Source of the DNA: Halomicroarcula saliterrae
GTDB lineage: Archaea; Halobacteriota; Halobacteria; Halobacteriales; Haloarculaceae
Direction: 5' to 3'
Assembly (NCBI RefSeq): GCF_031624395.1
Contig: NZ_JAMQON010000001.1
Coordinates: 62,001 to 126,000, forward strand
Length of the DNA stretch: 64,000 nt
Below the pieces are notes generated by a model, which saw only the letters and a list, made by a program, of their open reading frames with translations, searched no databases and was not told the origin of the DNA. A program made the translations under genes and the position numbers. Below are positions 52,645-62,027 of this stretch, in pieces. How positions within the stretch are numbered: the first letter of the stretch is position 1; each line of letters begins with the position of its first letter.

Positions 52645-54360
52645 TCAGTCCGCGCTTTCGGGCGCTCGTGCGGTAATGTACTGCCTAAGGTCCTCGCCGA
52701 CGTCACTGGCCGTCTCGTAGGGTCGGCCAACCACGATGTCGCCCGCCCGGCTCTTGCCCACGCCGGGCACCGTCGCCAGTTCCGCCATGGAGGCGCTGTT
52801 GACGTCGAGCGGGTACGGGACACCGGTGACGGAGCGGTAGCCGTGGTCGGTGATGGCCACGTCGATGGTCCGACCCAGTTCGCGCTCGCCCGGCAGCCCC
52901 ACCAGCAGTGGGTAGGTGCCGAGCTGCCGGCCGAAGGTCTTGCCGTCCTGGTGGTACTCCAGATGCACGTCGGGCAGCACCGTCCCCGGCGGGGCGACCC
53001 GCTGGAGCATCGGGTTGTCGATGGTCTCCCTGACCTCCTGTTTGTACTGCTTGAACAGCTGCTTGTGGTCTTTCGCGATGTCGGCGCCCGTCTCGGCCAT
53101 GTCGGTCCCCTCGAAGGCCATCACCTGTCGGATGTTCACCCGCCGGAGCATCAGCCCCTCGTCGTAGACGCGCTGGAGGAAGTCCTTGTTGTGCTCGAAG
53201 GTCTCCCGGCGCTCGCCTTTCAGCCCGTGGACGAGGTTGATACCGGGCAGCAGCTTCGGGAGCCGGCGGGCCGCGTCGTCACCGAAGTTCGGTGCGGTCT
53301 CGCTGTCGCCGCCGGGCCGAAAGCCGGCCACCTCGTTGACGATCTTCACGGCCTCGAAACACTCGTCGGCGGTGACGTTGAGGTTGTTGTCGCTCATCAC
53401 CTCGGGGTCCGCGGATTCGAGGCCGAACGCGGCCGTGTCGCCGGGGGTGTTGTGCTCGGCGATAATCTCTATCCCCTCGCGGGCCTTCTCCGGCCACTTC
53501 ACGATGGTGATGGGGTTCATGTTGTCCAGATGGAGCGTCTCCAGGTCCGGCGCGACCTCCCGTATCCCGCCGTACAGTCGGCGGAGCGCGTCCGGATTCG
53601 GCGCTTCGCCGTCGCCGCCGTAGGCGAGGATGTCGGCCTGCCGGCCCAGCCGGAAGTGCGCGACGCCGCGGTTGGAGAGGGCGTCCACCTCGTCGACGAC
53701 GCTCTCGGGCGGGCGGAAGTCGGGGTTGCCGTACATCGGTTCGGTACAGAACGAACAGCGGTACGGACAGCCCCGAGACGTCTCCATCTCGCAGATGAGG
53801 TAGTCGGGGTGGTTGGGGTGTTGCTCGACGACGAAGGCGCCGGCGCGAGCCCAGCGGGTCTCCTCCTCGACGTCGCGGTAGCGGTCGTTGAACCCTTCGA
53901 GACCGGAGTCGACGAGGTCGTAGACGGCCGCCTCCACGTCGGCCATCGCGAGGAAATCGAAGTCCAGGTCGTCCCGGGCCGTCTCGCTCGCGCCCTCGTT
54001 GGCCTCGCCGACGCCGAAGCGGACCGGGCCGCCCATGATGGCGGTGCCGTCGGCGGTCCAGGCCAGCTTGCGGACCTCGTCCGGTTCGGCCGGCGTCCCG
54101 CCGACGTACTTGCCGGGGACCGTCATCCCGCCGACGTACACCAGCAGGTCGGCGTCCTCGACGTCGCGCCAGCGGTGCGTGTCCTCGCGCAGTTCGTCGA
54201 TGGTGTGGTAGGTGATCTGCGATTCGGGGACGCCGGCATCGACGAGCGCACCGGCGGCGTATCGGGGGTACGTCGAGATGTACGGCGGGACCCCGAAGTG
54301 GGCGGGCTCGTCGACGTAGCCGTCGACGATAGTCACGTCGAGCGTCGCGGGGTCAGTCAT
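52645..54360 (-). CDS. Radical SAM protein with helix-hairpin-helix C-terminus
   Basis: A 571-residue radical SAM enzyme. The N-terminal ~190 residues form a Rossmann-like (B12-binding-type) domain; the [4Fe-4S] motif CPYRCSFC follows, then GRQADILAYGGDGE and SADPEVMSDNNLN of the barrel. The last ~60 residues contain a helix-hairpin-helix VNSASMAELATVPGVGKSRAGDI, a DNA-binding-type motif. This combined archaeal/bacterial family has no assigned reaction known to me. It is separated from aglD by about 180 nt with no gene (52466-52644). Confidence 0.88.
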   Translation of the reverse strand: MTDPATLDVTIVDGYVDEPAHFGVPPYISTYPRYAAGALVDAGVPESQITYHTIDELREDTHRWRDVEDADLLVYVGGMTVPGKYVGGTPAEPDEVRKLAWTADGTAIMGGPVRFGVGEANEGASETARDDLDFDFLAMADVEAAVYDLVDSGLEGFNDRYRDVEEETRWARAGAFVVEQHPNHPDYLICEMETSRGCPYRCSFCTEPMYGNPDFRPPESVVDEVDALSNRGVAHFRLGRQADILAYGGDGEAPNPDALRRLYGGIREVAPDLETLHLDNMNPITIVKWPEKAREGIEIIAEHNTPGDTAAFGLESADPEVMSDNNLNVTADECFEAVKIVNEVAGFRPGGDSETAPNFGDDAARRLPKLLPGINLVHGLKGERRETFEHNKDFLQRVYDEGLMLRRVNIRQVMAFEGTDMAETGADIAKDHKQLFKQYKQEVRETIDNPMLQRVAPPGTVLPDVHLEYHQDGKTFGRQLGTYPLLVGLPGERELGRTIDVAITDHGYRSVTGVPYPLDVNSASMAELATVPGVGKSRAGDIVVGRPYETASDVGEDLRQYITARAPESAD

Positions 54361-54369
54361 GGACGCTGG

Positions 54370-55710
54370 TTACGGCCCGAAGCCTAAAACGGTGTTTGGT
54401 TGGGGCTGTGGGGTCTGCGGTGTCGGCGCCGTGGCCCGGTCGTAGTCGCGATAGCGGACGGCGACCGTCACGCGCTCGCCGGTCCGCTCGTCGATGGCTC
54501 GGGCGAGCGCGCCGGGCAACTGCTCGTAGGGGCGCTCGCTCGTCCGCGAGAGCGTCACCGTCACCGTCGACGGCTCGAACAGCGGCCCGATGCCGACGTA
54601 CTCCGCGGTGACCGAGACGACGCCCAGCTCGTCGTAGGCGTCCCGCTGGAGCACGTCCGTCGTCGCCGCGTTGACCGACCGCTCGAATGTCACCTGCTGG
54701 TAGGTCCCCACGCCGACGGCCCCGACCACAGCGACGACGACGATGACCGTGGCGGCCAGCGCGGCGGTCTGGCGGACCCCCGAAACGGCGAAGACGCCCC
54801 GGTCGACGGTGTCCGGCTCGTACCCCAGATACTTGAACGTGAGAAAGGCGCCGAGGTTTACCGCGACGATGGTCATCGTCAGCAGGACAGTGCTCCCGAC
54901 GCCGACGGCGGGCCGGCCCCAGGCGAAGCCGATGCCGGCGGCGGCCGCCGTGGGGATGAGCGCCGCGGCGACCATCACGCCGACGATGGTGACCTGACCC
55001 TTGGTGGCGAGGCTGAAAGAGCCGGCCGCACCCGCCGCCAGCCCGACGACGACCGAGAGGAGGCTCGGCGAGAACCGGATGGCTATCAGTTCCACGTTGG
55101 CCACGGCGAGCTCCATGGGGACCGCGAGGACGGATTTGAGCAGCCAGCTGAACGCCGTCGCGCCGACGACGGCCAGCCCCAGCCCGACGCCCTGCATCCG
55201 GATGCTGTCGAACACCATCCGCTGGTCGTCACGGACGAGCCCGACACTCGCTGTCAGCATGGGGCTGACGATAGGGGCGAGCACCATCGAGCCGACGACG
55301 ATAGCCGGCGAGCCGATGAGCAGTCCCGCGGTCGCGATGACCGTCGACAGCGTCATCAGCCACAGATACGACCGCGTGTTGCGCCGCATGTCCTTGGCCT
55401 TCGAGCGCAGCGTGCGCGGGGCGACCCTGTTCGGCGTCTTCGCCCACCGGTTCTGGACCTCGTCGACCCCCTCGTAGGAGGCGAACTCCGTCTCGATTGA
55501 GACGATGTACCACTCGTCGCTGAACCCCACGTCGCGGAGCTCTTCGAGGACGTGCTCGACGGCGTCGGCGGGCACGACGAAGGAGATGAGCGTCCGGTCG
55601 TCCTCGCCGCTGGTCTCCTTCGTGGTCGAGACGCCCAGCTCCTGCTCCCGGAGCGCCGAGACGATGGCGTCCCGTCTCTCGTCGGGGACGACGACCTGCA
55701 CCAGACGCAT
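54370..55710 (-). CDS. DUF389 (TIGR00341-like) membrane protein
   Basis: A 446-residue protein. The N-terminal ferredoxin-like part starts MRLVQVVVPDERRDAIVSAL, followed by about six membrane spans (from LWLMTLSTVIATAGLLIGSP to AATVIVVVAVVGAVGVGTY) and a short C-terminal cytoplasmic or periplasmic domain. The family is widespread; function is unproven. The ATG at 55710 gives the family start; the 53-residue upstream extension is GC-rich noise. It lies 9 nt from the radical SAM start side. Confidence 0.87.
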   Translation of the reverse strand: MRLVQVVVPDERRDAIVSALREQELGVSTTKETSGEDDRTLISFVVPADAVEHVLEELRDVGFSDEWYIVSIETEFASYEGVDEVQNRWAKTPNRVAPRTLRSKAKDMRRNTRSYLWLMTLSTVIATAGLLIGSPAIVVGSMVLAPIVSPMLTASVGLVRDDQRMVFDSIRMQGVGLGLAVVGATAFSWLLKSVLAVPMELAVANVELIAIRFSPSLLSVVVGLAAGAAGSFSLATKGQVTIVGVMVAAALIPTAAAAGIGFAWGRPAVGVGSTVLLTMTIVAVNLGAFLTFKYLGYEPDTVDRGVFAVSGVRQTAALAATVIVVVAVVGAVGVGTYQQVTFERSVNAATTDVLQRDAYDELGVVSVTAEYVGIGPLFEPSTVTVTLSRTSERPYEQLPGALARAIDERTGERVTVAVRYRDYDRATAPTPQTPQPQPNTVLGFGP

Positions 55711-55850
55711 AGGCTGTGCAGTGGCTCGACACCCCCAAAAGTAGCCGTCGGGTATCGGGGCCGGCGGCCGCGTCTCGGGGCGAAAGCTCGGCGTTGGACC
55801 CGCGCCGGCAACGCGCTCCCGGAGTAGGGTCGGCGTAGTCGCCCCGTCAC

Positions 55851-56078
55851 TCACTCGTCGGGAACCCACGGTCGGTTGTCGCCTCGTCGCTGATACAGCT
55901 TGAGTCCGCCGGCGACAGCGAATGCGACCACCAGCAACGCCGCTTCGACACCGGTCCCGAGCTGCGTCTCCAGCACCCCCTCTAGATAGCTCGTCGGTTC
56001 AGTCTGACGTGGCCTGGAAAAGACCAGCACGGCTGTCGACAACAGCACGGAGCCGCCTATCCAGTCGAGCGTCGACAC
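55851..56078 (-). CDS. Small two-span membrane protein
   Basis: A 75-residue protein with two hydrophobic segments (DWIGGSVLLSTAVLVFS and GVEAALLVVAFAVAGGLKLY) and a short acidic/aromatic tail (RRGDNRPWVPDE). No function is known. The gene lies between the ABC exporter and DUF389 protein in the same orientation and may belong to either transcript. Confidence 0.55.
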   Translation of the reverse strand: MSTLDWIGGSVLLSTAVLVFSRPRQTEPTSYLEGVLETQLGTGVEAALLVVAFAVAGGLKLYQRRGDNRPWVPDE

Positions 56079-56116
56079 GGCCGCAGCTATCTGGCGGCCG
56101 GGAATTAACCCGTCCC

Positions 56117-58018
56117 TCAGTCGTCGGCGCTGACCGCCTGTTCGTCGGCCTGTGCCGCCCAGAGGTCGGCGTACTCGCCACCCGCCCCGAGCAGTTCGTC
56201 GTGACTGCCCCGCTCGACGATTCCGCCGTCCTCCATCACGACGATGGTGTCGGCGTCCTGAATAGTCGACAGCCGGTGGGCGATGACGAAGGCGGTGCGG
56301 TCCTCGACGAGGCGCTCGATGCTCGCCTGAATCGCCCGTTCGGTCTCCGTGTCGACGTCGCTTGTCGCCTCGTCGAAGATGATGACCGCGGGGTCGTTCA
56401 GCAGCGCCCGGGCGATGGCGACCCGCTGGCGCTGGCCCCCCGAGAGCTTGATACCGCGCTCCCCGATTTCGGTGTCGTAGCCGTCGGGCAGGTCCCCGAC
56501 GAATTCGTGGGCCTGGGCCGAGCGGGCGGCTTCGCGGACCCGCTCGCGAGCCCCCTCCTCGCCCGCCGCCTCACCGTCGAGTACGTCCCGGTCGCCGTAG
56601 GCGATGTTCTCGGCGACCGTGCCGGAGAACAGGTAAGGGTTCTGCTCGACGACGGCGATGTCGTCGCGCAACGACTGGAGCCCGTACTCGCGGACATCGA
56701 CGCCGTCGACGCGCACAGCACCGGAATTCACGTCGTGGAAGCGCGGAACGAGCTTCAGCAGCGTCGACTTGCCGGCGCCGGTCGCGCCGGCCAGTCCGAC
56801 CGTCGCGCCGGCCGGCACGGCCAGCGAGACGTTTTCGAGGACCGGCTCACCGTCGCCGTAGCCGAAGGTGACGTCCTCGAAGTCGACGGCGCCGTCGATG
56901 TCCTCCGGCGTGTCGGGCTCTTCCGGGTCCGTGATGGCCGGGTCCCGGCCCAGCAGGCCAAAGACCCGCTCGGCGCTGGACTTGGCGAGCTGGTACTTGT
57001 TTGCGGACTTGCCGACCCGTCGCATCGGCGAGTACAGGCGACGGAGATAGAGGAAGAAGAGGGCGAACACGCCACCCCCAGCCAGCATCCGGTTGCTGTC
57101 GGCGGCCGTGATGAAATCGGTCCCCGCCACGTAGAGGATAACGACGAAGACGACGCCGGTCAGCAGCCGCAGTGTGGCGAAAAAGGCGCGGCGGATACGC
57201 AGCGCCGCCACCTTCTCGTCGTGGTAGGTCTGGCTCTGTTCGGTGACTCGGCCGTTCTCGTAGTCGTAACGGTCGAACGCCTTGATGACCGGCACGCCGC
57301 TGAGGTTGTTCTCCAGTCGCGTGTTGAGCCGGGAGACCGTCCGGCGAATCCCCCGATACCGTGGTTCGATCCACTGCAGGAACAGCGCGCTCGCCAGCCC
57401 GATTATCGGGACCGGCGCCAGCGCGATGAGCGCCAGCGTCGGCGAGTACCAGGTGAGAACGGCGGCGATACCGCCGACGGTCGCGACGACGCGGATCACC
57501 TGTCGGAACTCCGTGTTCAGGAACGACTCCAGCCGGTTGATGTCGCTGTTGAGGATGGACATCATCCCGCCGGTCTGGTGGTTGGCGAAGAAGTCCATCG
57601 AGAGGTGCTGGAGGTGATCGTAGGTGTCGTTTCGGAGGTCCCGCTGTATCTTCTGGGCCGAGGACTGGAGCAGATAGCGGGAGGCAAAGCGGGTCGCCGA
57701 CCGGACGAGGTAGGCGACGGCGGCGATGACGACGAGCCGTCTGAGGAAGGCGAGCTTCGCCGCCTCGCCGGTAATCGCGCCCGCGGGCAACAGCCCCGCA
57801 GCGGTCAGCAGCCCCGGCTCGCCGCTGTTGAGGATGACGCGGTCGATGGCGGCGGCGACGATGATCGGCGGGACGAGGCGGGCAAACCGGGTCAGGAAGG
57901 CGGCCAGAACACCGACGCTCAGGCGGAGCCAGTACGGTTTCGCGTAGCCGACGAGCTTCAGTATCGGATTCCCGTCGACGTTCTCGCGGACGCCCTCGAA
58001 ACCGCCGTCGTCGGCCAT
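56117..58018 (-). CDS. ABC exporter, fused permease and ATPase
   Basis: A 633-residue type IV ABC exporter half. Six membrane spans from residue ~35 to ~320 (KLVGYAKPYWLRLSVGVLAAF ...), then a nucleotide-binding domain with Walker A GATGAGKST, Q-loop VVEQNPYLF, signature LSGGQRQ, Walker B VIIFDEAT and switch AHRLST. It works as a homodimer, exporting lipids, drugs or peptides; substrate unknown. ATG 58018 opens the TM domain region; the upstream frame is shadow. Confidence 0.93.
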   Translation of the reverse strand: MADDGGFEGVRENVDGNPILKLVGYAKPYWLRLSVGVLAAFLTRFARLVPPIIVAAAIDRVILNSGEPGLLTAAGLLPAGAITGEAAKLAFLRRLVVIAAVAYLVRSATRFASRYLLQSSAQKIQRDLRNDTYDHLQHLSMDFFANHQTGGMMSILNSDINRLESFLNTEFRQVIRVVATVGGIAAVLTWYSPTLALIALAPVPIIGLASALFLQWIEPRYRGIRRTVSRLNTRLENNLSGVPVIKAFDRYDYENGRVTEQSQTYHDEKVAALRIRRAFFATLRLLTGVVFVVILYVAGTDFITAADSNRMLAGGGVFALFFLYLRRLYSPMRRVGKSANKYQLAKSSAERVFGLLGRDPAITDPEEPDTPEDIDGAVDFEDVTFGYGDGEPVLENVSLAVPAGATVGLAGATGAGKSTLLKLVPRFHDVNSGAVRVDGVDVREYGLQSLRDDIAVVEQNPYLFSGTVAENIAYGDRDVLDGEAAGEEGARERVREAARSAQAHEFVGDLPDGYDTEIGERGIKLSGGQRQRVAIARALLNDPAVIIFDEATSDVDTETERAIQASIERLVEDRTAFVIAHRLSTIQDADTIVVMEDGGIVERGSHDELLGAGGEYADLWAAQADEQAVSADD

Positions 58019-58079
58019 ACCTATCCTTCGACTACGAACTGAAATACTCCGGGCTTCTGGCCAGTTTTGACTCCCCGGC

Positions 58080-58880
58080 TCAGACGTGGATGCAGCCCTC
58101 TTCGCGGGTGCCGGCCGGCGTCGGCCGAGCGCCGTCGTCGACCCGGGCCGCGCTGACGGCCGCGGCCAGCGAGTCCAGCGCGTCGTGGTTCGCCAGATAC
58201 GTCTCGCGGTGGCCCGCCAGCGCGACGCTGCAGTCCTCGATGGCCGCGACGTTGGCCTCGCGGCGGGCCCGTGCACCGTCCGTGTTCTTGTACCCCTCGC
58301 GGTAGGCGCCGAGCCAGCCGAAGGTCGCCGCCGGGTACACCTCACAGACCGATGTCGCCGCCCCGGTCCCGTCTTGCATCGGCACGACGGCAGTGTCCGC
58401 CCGCTCGGCGAGCCGCCCGAGCACGTCCCGGGCGCCGTGGTAGGTCATGCTCCGGACGCGGTTGGTGTAGGGACAGAGCGCGCCCCGTCGGGCGTCGGTC
58501 TCGCGGCGGATATCACGTTTGCCGGCTATCATCTCGGCGGTGTGGCGACACGCGTCCGAGAACGCCGCCGGGTCGGCCGGGCCGCCCTCGCTCGCGACCC
58601 ACGAGAGAAAGCCGCTCCACTCGCCACCGCACTGGGCGTCGAGCAGCGTCTGGGGCAGGCTGAAGGGGAAATCGAGCCCAACCGTGCGAACGTCGGCGGC
58701 CGTGATTCGGTCCACCAGTCCGGCGTGGGCGTCCCCGCGGTCGCGTCCCCACCTATCGGCCGCTCGGTAGCACTCCTCGATGCGTACGCCGACTGGGGTC
58801 TGTGTGGCTTCGGTCACCCAGAGCGCCTCGCCCGCCGCGCTCGCCCCGCTGAAGTCGACACCCAAGACACCGGCACTCAT
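58080..58880 (-). CDS. DUF429 (predicted RNase H-fold nuclease) protein
   Basis: A 266-residue DUF429 protein. It begins GVLGVDFSGASAAGEALWV, the conserved GxDxS start of this RNase H-like fold, followed by VGLDFPFSLP, CRHTAEMIAGK, VCEVYPAATF and a C-terminal HDALDSLAAAVSA segment. Several Asp/Glu residues could form the metal centre. Members are predicted nucleases or regulators; no experimental role is known to me. The ATG at 58880 is preferred to the longer frame. Confidence 0.83.
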   Translation of the reverse strand: MSAGVLGVDFSGASAAGEALWVTEATQTPVGVRIEECYRAADRWGRDRGDAHAGLVDRITAADVRTVGLDFPFSLPQTLLDAQCGGEWSGFLSWVASEGGPADPAAFSDACRHTAEMIAGKRDIRRETDARRGALCPYTNRVRSMTYHGARDVLGRLAERADTAVVPMQDGTGAATSVCEVYPAATFGWLGAYREGYKNTDGARARREANVAAIEDCSVALAGHRETYLANHDALDSLAAAVSAARVDDGARPTPAGTREEGCIHV

Positions 58881-58991
58881 GCACCACCTGTTCGGGGCGA
58901 GTGGCTTCAACCTTCTGACAGCCTCGCCGTCAGCACTGCGTGCCGGATAGATGCCGAAAGCGGTTTGTCCCTCACGGGCCAACGCTATGCT

Positions 58992-59150
58992 ATGCCAGAT
59001 ACGCTGGAAGTCGTCTGTACCGACGACGACTGCACGCTCGACATGTTCGAGCTCCACTACACGTACGACATGCCCGACGATGTCGGTGTGACGGACTTCG
59101 CCTGTCCGTACTGTGGCGGCGTTGACTGTATCGAGGCAATCGAGCTATGA
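58992..59150 (+). CDS. Small zinc-binding protein (DUF7559-like)
   Basis: A 52-residue protein with two Cys pairs: VVCTDDDCTLD and DFACPYCGGVDC, likely a zinc knuckle. It is followed by and overlaps the Hsp20 gene (ATGA), implying coupled translation. The longer open frame that contains it is not supported. Confidence 0.72.
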   Translation: MPDTLEVVCTDDDCTLDMFELHYTYDMPDDVGVTDFACPYCGGVDCIEAIEL

Positions 59151-59599
59151 TGGGTATCGGCGAGTCCATCGGCGACGCCATCTTCGAGAACCTCGGGCGA
59201 GCCGCCGGCCGGGTCCAGGAGAACAAACCGCTGCCGGCGGATTTGCTGGAGTCCGAGGACGCCTATCTCGTCGTCTTCGACGCGCCGGGGGCGACGGCCA
59301 GTGACCTGCAGGTGCGCTACGTCGCGGACCGCGTCGAGGTGCGTCTCGACCGGTTCCGGGAGTTCTACGACGACTACGAGATGAAATACCCGGGCCGGGG
59401 GCTCGCCCTCGACGGGTCGGTGACACTGCCCGAAGACGCCGTCGTCGAGGCCGAGGCCGCCTCGGCGACGCTGAAAGGCGACGGAACGTTGCACGTCCGG
59501 ATTCCGAAAGCCGAGACCGACGACGAACCCGTCGCGGAACAGACGGCCCACGAGGCTGGCGAGGACGCCGACGTCGCGGCCGACGCCGACGAAGAGTAA
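59147..59599 (+). CDS. Small heat-shock protein (Hsp20/alpha-crystallin)
   Basis: A 150-residue alpha-crystallin domain protein (residues ~35-125: YLVVFDAPGATASDLQVRYVADR ... LDGSVTLPEDAVVEAEAASATLKGDGTLHVRIPK cut into blocks). The C-terminal IxI anchor motif is absent; instead an acidic tail ends ADADEE, so oligomerisation may be limited. The start has two ATGs in tandem (59147, 59150). Coupled with the zinc protein upstream. Confidence 0.85.
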   Translation: MMGIGESIGDAIFENLGRAAGRVQENKPLPADLLESEDAYLVVFDAPGATASDLQVRYVADRVEVRLDRFREFYDDYEMKYPGRGLALDGSVTLPEDAVVEAEAASATLKGDGTLHVRIPKAETDDEPVAEQTAHEAGEDADVAADADEE

Positions 59600-59628
59600 C
59601 TTCGCTGTCCCGTCTTCTGACCAGCGTC

Positions 59629-60726
59629 TCACCAGTCAGCCGTCGGGTCTCCCAGCGGGTGGAACTGCTCGTCACCGTCGAAGCGTGTCGGGTCGAACGA
59701 CCCGGAAAGCGGCGCGTCCAGCCGCGGCGACTCCCCGCGGACGCGCTCGGCGAGCCATTCCCCGATAGCCGGCGCGCGCATCAGGCCGTGGCCCTGCCAC
59801 CCGGTCGCGACCCAGAGCCCGTCGGCGACGGGGCCGACGAGCGGGTCCCGGTCGGGCGTCGCCGTACAGCAGCCGGCCCAAGCGCGGGCCACGTCGGGGG
59901 TGAGCGCCGTCGCCGCCTCGATTCGCCCCAGCGTCGTCTCGACGAACTCCGGGTCGGCCTCGGGGTCACAGTCCGCCGGGTCGACAGCGTGGGCACCGTC
60001 GCCGACCAGCAGCCCGTCGTCCCGCGGTCGCCAGTAGTACCCGCGGCTCGCGTCGTACAGCGACGGTAGCCGCCCGTCGAGGGGCCCGGTGACCAGCGCC
60101 TGCGCCCGGTAGCAGTTCAGCGCCAGCCGGACGTCGAGAGGGGCCACGAGGGGCTTCGTCGCCGGACCGGCGGCCACGACGACGGCGTCGAACGACGTGG
60201 TTCCCGCGGCCGTTTCGACGGTCGTCTGAGCGGCCAGTGTGGCGGGGGTTTCGGTGTGGGCGGTCGCCCCTGCCGCCCGCGCTCGCTCGGCCAGGCGGGT
60301 GACCACCGCCTCGGGGTCGAGCGTCCCGGCGGTGCGTGCGACAGCGCAGGCAGTCAGTCCGTCGGTGCCGAGCGCCGGATACCGCTCGCCGAGCGCCGCG
60401 GGGGCGAGTTCCTCGACGTCGAGGCCGAGCGCCCGCATCTCCGCGGCCTGCTCCCGGACCGCCCGCGCGTCCCGCTCGTCGCGGGCGACCCAGACGTACG
60501 GACACGGCGTGAACAGGTCCCACTCGCGGTAGCGCTCTATCGCGCGCGTGGCGACTGCGGCGTCGGTCGGGTCCGCGAAGGCGTCGTAGCAGAGGCCCGC
60601 GGCCCGCCCCGTCGCGCCGCTGCCGAGAGCACCGCGCTCGTACAGCGTGACGTCGGTGCCCCTCGCGGCGAGGTCGCCCGCGACCACGAGCCCCACCGCC
60701 CCGCCGCCGACGACGGCGACCTCCAT
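59629..60726 (-). CDS. FAD-dependent oxidoreductase (DAO family)
   Basis: A 365-residue D-amino-acid-oxidase/glycine-oxidase type flavoenzyme. The dinucleotide motif is VAVVGGGAVGLVVAG (residues 3-17) with DVTLYERG; GLCYDAF, VAAGPATKPLV and a C-terminal GLWVATGWQGHGLMRAPAIGEWLAE block complete the FAD/substrate site. Oxidises an amine or hydroxy acid; substrate unknown. It lies 8 nt from the Nudix gene in the same direction. Confidence 0.9.
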   Translation of the reverse strand: MEVAVVGGGAVGLVVAGDLAARGTDVTLYERGALGSGATGRAAGLCYDAFADPTDAAVATRAIERYREWDLFTPCPYVWVARDERDARAVREQAAEMRALGLDVEELAPAALGERYPALGTDGLTACAVARTAGTLDPEAVVTRLAERARAAGATAHTETPATLAAQTTVETAAGTTSFDAVVVAAGPATKPLVAPLDVRLALNCYRAQALVTGPLDGRLPSLYDASRGYYWRPRDDGLLVGDGAHAVDPADCDPEADPEFVETTLGRIEAATALTPDVARAWAGCCTATPDRDPLVGPVADGLWVATGWQGHGLMRAPAIGEWLAERVRGESPRLDAPLSGSFDPTRFDGDEQFHPLGDPTADW

Positions 60727-60734
60727 CGGTCTCG

Positions 60735-61355
60735 CTACTGCACCTCGTCACGCACCTGTTCGGGCAGCGCGTCGTCGGCGTCGGCGTAGCGGTCCGGCTC
60801 CGCGGGCACCTCCCAGTCGGTCGTCAGTTCGAGCAGCTGGACCAGCATCTGTGCGGTCGCCCCCCAGACGGTGTAGCCGTCCACGTAGAAGAAGTGCAGC
60901 CGAACCTCGCCGTAGTGCGGGTGGTCGCGGTGCTCGGACTCGTAGTTGTCCAGGTCGGTCAGGTCCGACACCGACAGGGTCACCACCTCGGCGACCTCCG
61001 CGTCGCTGGGGCGGTACTCGCGGTCGGGGATACGGCCGACGAACGGGCGCACAGAGTAGCGCGTTATCGTCCGGATATCGTCCAGTCTGCCGACGACGCG
61101 GACCGCGTTGGGCGTCAGACCGATCTCCTCGTCGGCCTCGCGCAGCGCCGTCGCCAGCAGGTCCGCGTCCTCGGGTTCGCGGCCGCCGCCGGGGAACGCC
61201 ATCTGTCCGGGGTGGTCACTCAGGTGGTCGGCGCGCTTCGTGAAGAGAACCCTCGCCTCGTCTGTACGGGTGACCACCGGGACGACGATGGCCGCCTCCC
61301 GCTCCTCGCCCTCGACCGTTACGGGGTCGTGGGCCGTCACCCGGTCGAAGTCCAT
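60735..61355 (-). CDS. Nudix hydrolase, CoA pyrophosphatase-type
   Basis: A 206-residue Nudix enzyme. The Nudix box is GGGREPEDADLLATALREADEEIGL cut as G-x5-E-x7-READEEIG, preceded by the HPGQMAFPGG block that marks the NUDT7/CoA pyrophosphatase subfamily (LLTRRS-like LFTKRADHL). The C-terminus contains HFFYVDGYTVWGATAQML, typical of the same subfamily. It probably cleaves CoA or derivatives. Its ATG at 61355 (MDFDRVTAHDP) is the family start. Probably in an operon with the following gene. Confidence 0.88.
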   Translation of the reverse strand: MDFDRVTAHDPVTVEGEEREAAIVVPVVTRTDEARVLFTKRADHLSDHPGQMAFPGGGREPEDADLLATALREADEEIGLTPNAVRVVGRLDDIRTITRYSVRPFVGRIPDREYRPSDAEVAEVVTLSVSDLTDLDNYESEHRDHPHYGEVRLHFFYVDGYTVWGATAQMLVQLLELTTDWEVPAEPDRYADADDALPEQVRDEVQ

Positions 61356-61380
61356 ACGCCCACAGATGGGGGCGACGCTC

Positions 61381-61857
61381 TTAATTCGCGTGGGTGGCCT
61401 CGTCGAGGTGGCCACGCGCCGTCGCCAGGTCGACCGGGCCCCACGCTTCGAGGTCGTAGCTCACGTCCAGCAGCGTCTCGATGCGTTCGTCGTCGCCGTC
61501 CCGGACCGCCGCCGCGGCGTCCTCGCGGAACCGCGCCTCGGCCGCCCGGGCCATCGCTTCGCGAGCCACCGTCCGTCCGGGCACGTCGAGGATATGCGGG
61601 AGGTCCTCGGCCCCGTCGGGCAGCGCCGGGAAGGCGGTCGGGCCGACGACGACCAGCGCGGCGTCGGGCTCGGCGCCGTGGTCGGCGACCTCGACCAGGT
61701 GGTAGCTCGCGAGCGCCGACTCGACGGCCGCCTCGAACGCCTCGCCCTCTTTGCCCCGTTTGAACGCGAGCTCCCCGCAGGCCCGCACGAGCTCCTCGCG
61801 CGTGACCGGCCCGACGGTATCGACGACCCCGGCGAGCTCGTCCGGTGTCAGCTCCAT
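61381..61857 (-). CDS. Conserved haloarchaeal protein (DUF7109-like)
   Basis: A 158-residue soluble protein: a helical N-terminus with a winged-helix-like LTPDELAGVVDTVGPVTREELVRA, a central ALVVVGPTAFPALPDGAEDLPHIL strand/loop and a helical C-terminus. It sits 25 nt upstream of the Nudix gene. I recall a widely conserved haloarchaeal family of this size; function unknown. Confidence 0.75.
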   Translation of the reverse strand: MELTPDELAGVVDTVGPVTREELVRACGELAFKRGKEGEAFEAAVESALASYHLVEVADHGAEPDAALVVVGPTAFPALPDGAEDLPHILDVPGRTVAREAMARAAEARFREDAAAAVRDGDDERIETLLDVSYDLEAWGPVDLATARGHLDEATHAN

Positions 61858-62027
61858 ACCCCATGGCTCGTGCCCAGCGGCTTCAGCGTTTCCGCCCGGC
61901 GACTGCTGTCGTCCCCACTTCGGGGGACGTAGACCGGCCGCCCCGTTCGGTCACCCGGGCGGGTTCTGAATCGGCCACAGCCGGGTTGCCTGCCCGTCAC
62001 CTCTCGGACTGGTTGTGACCCGCTCGT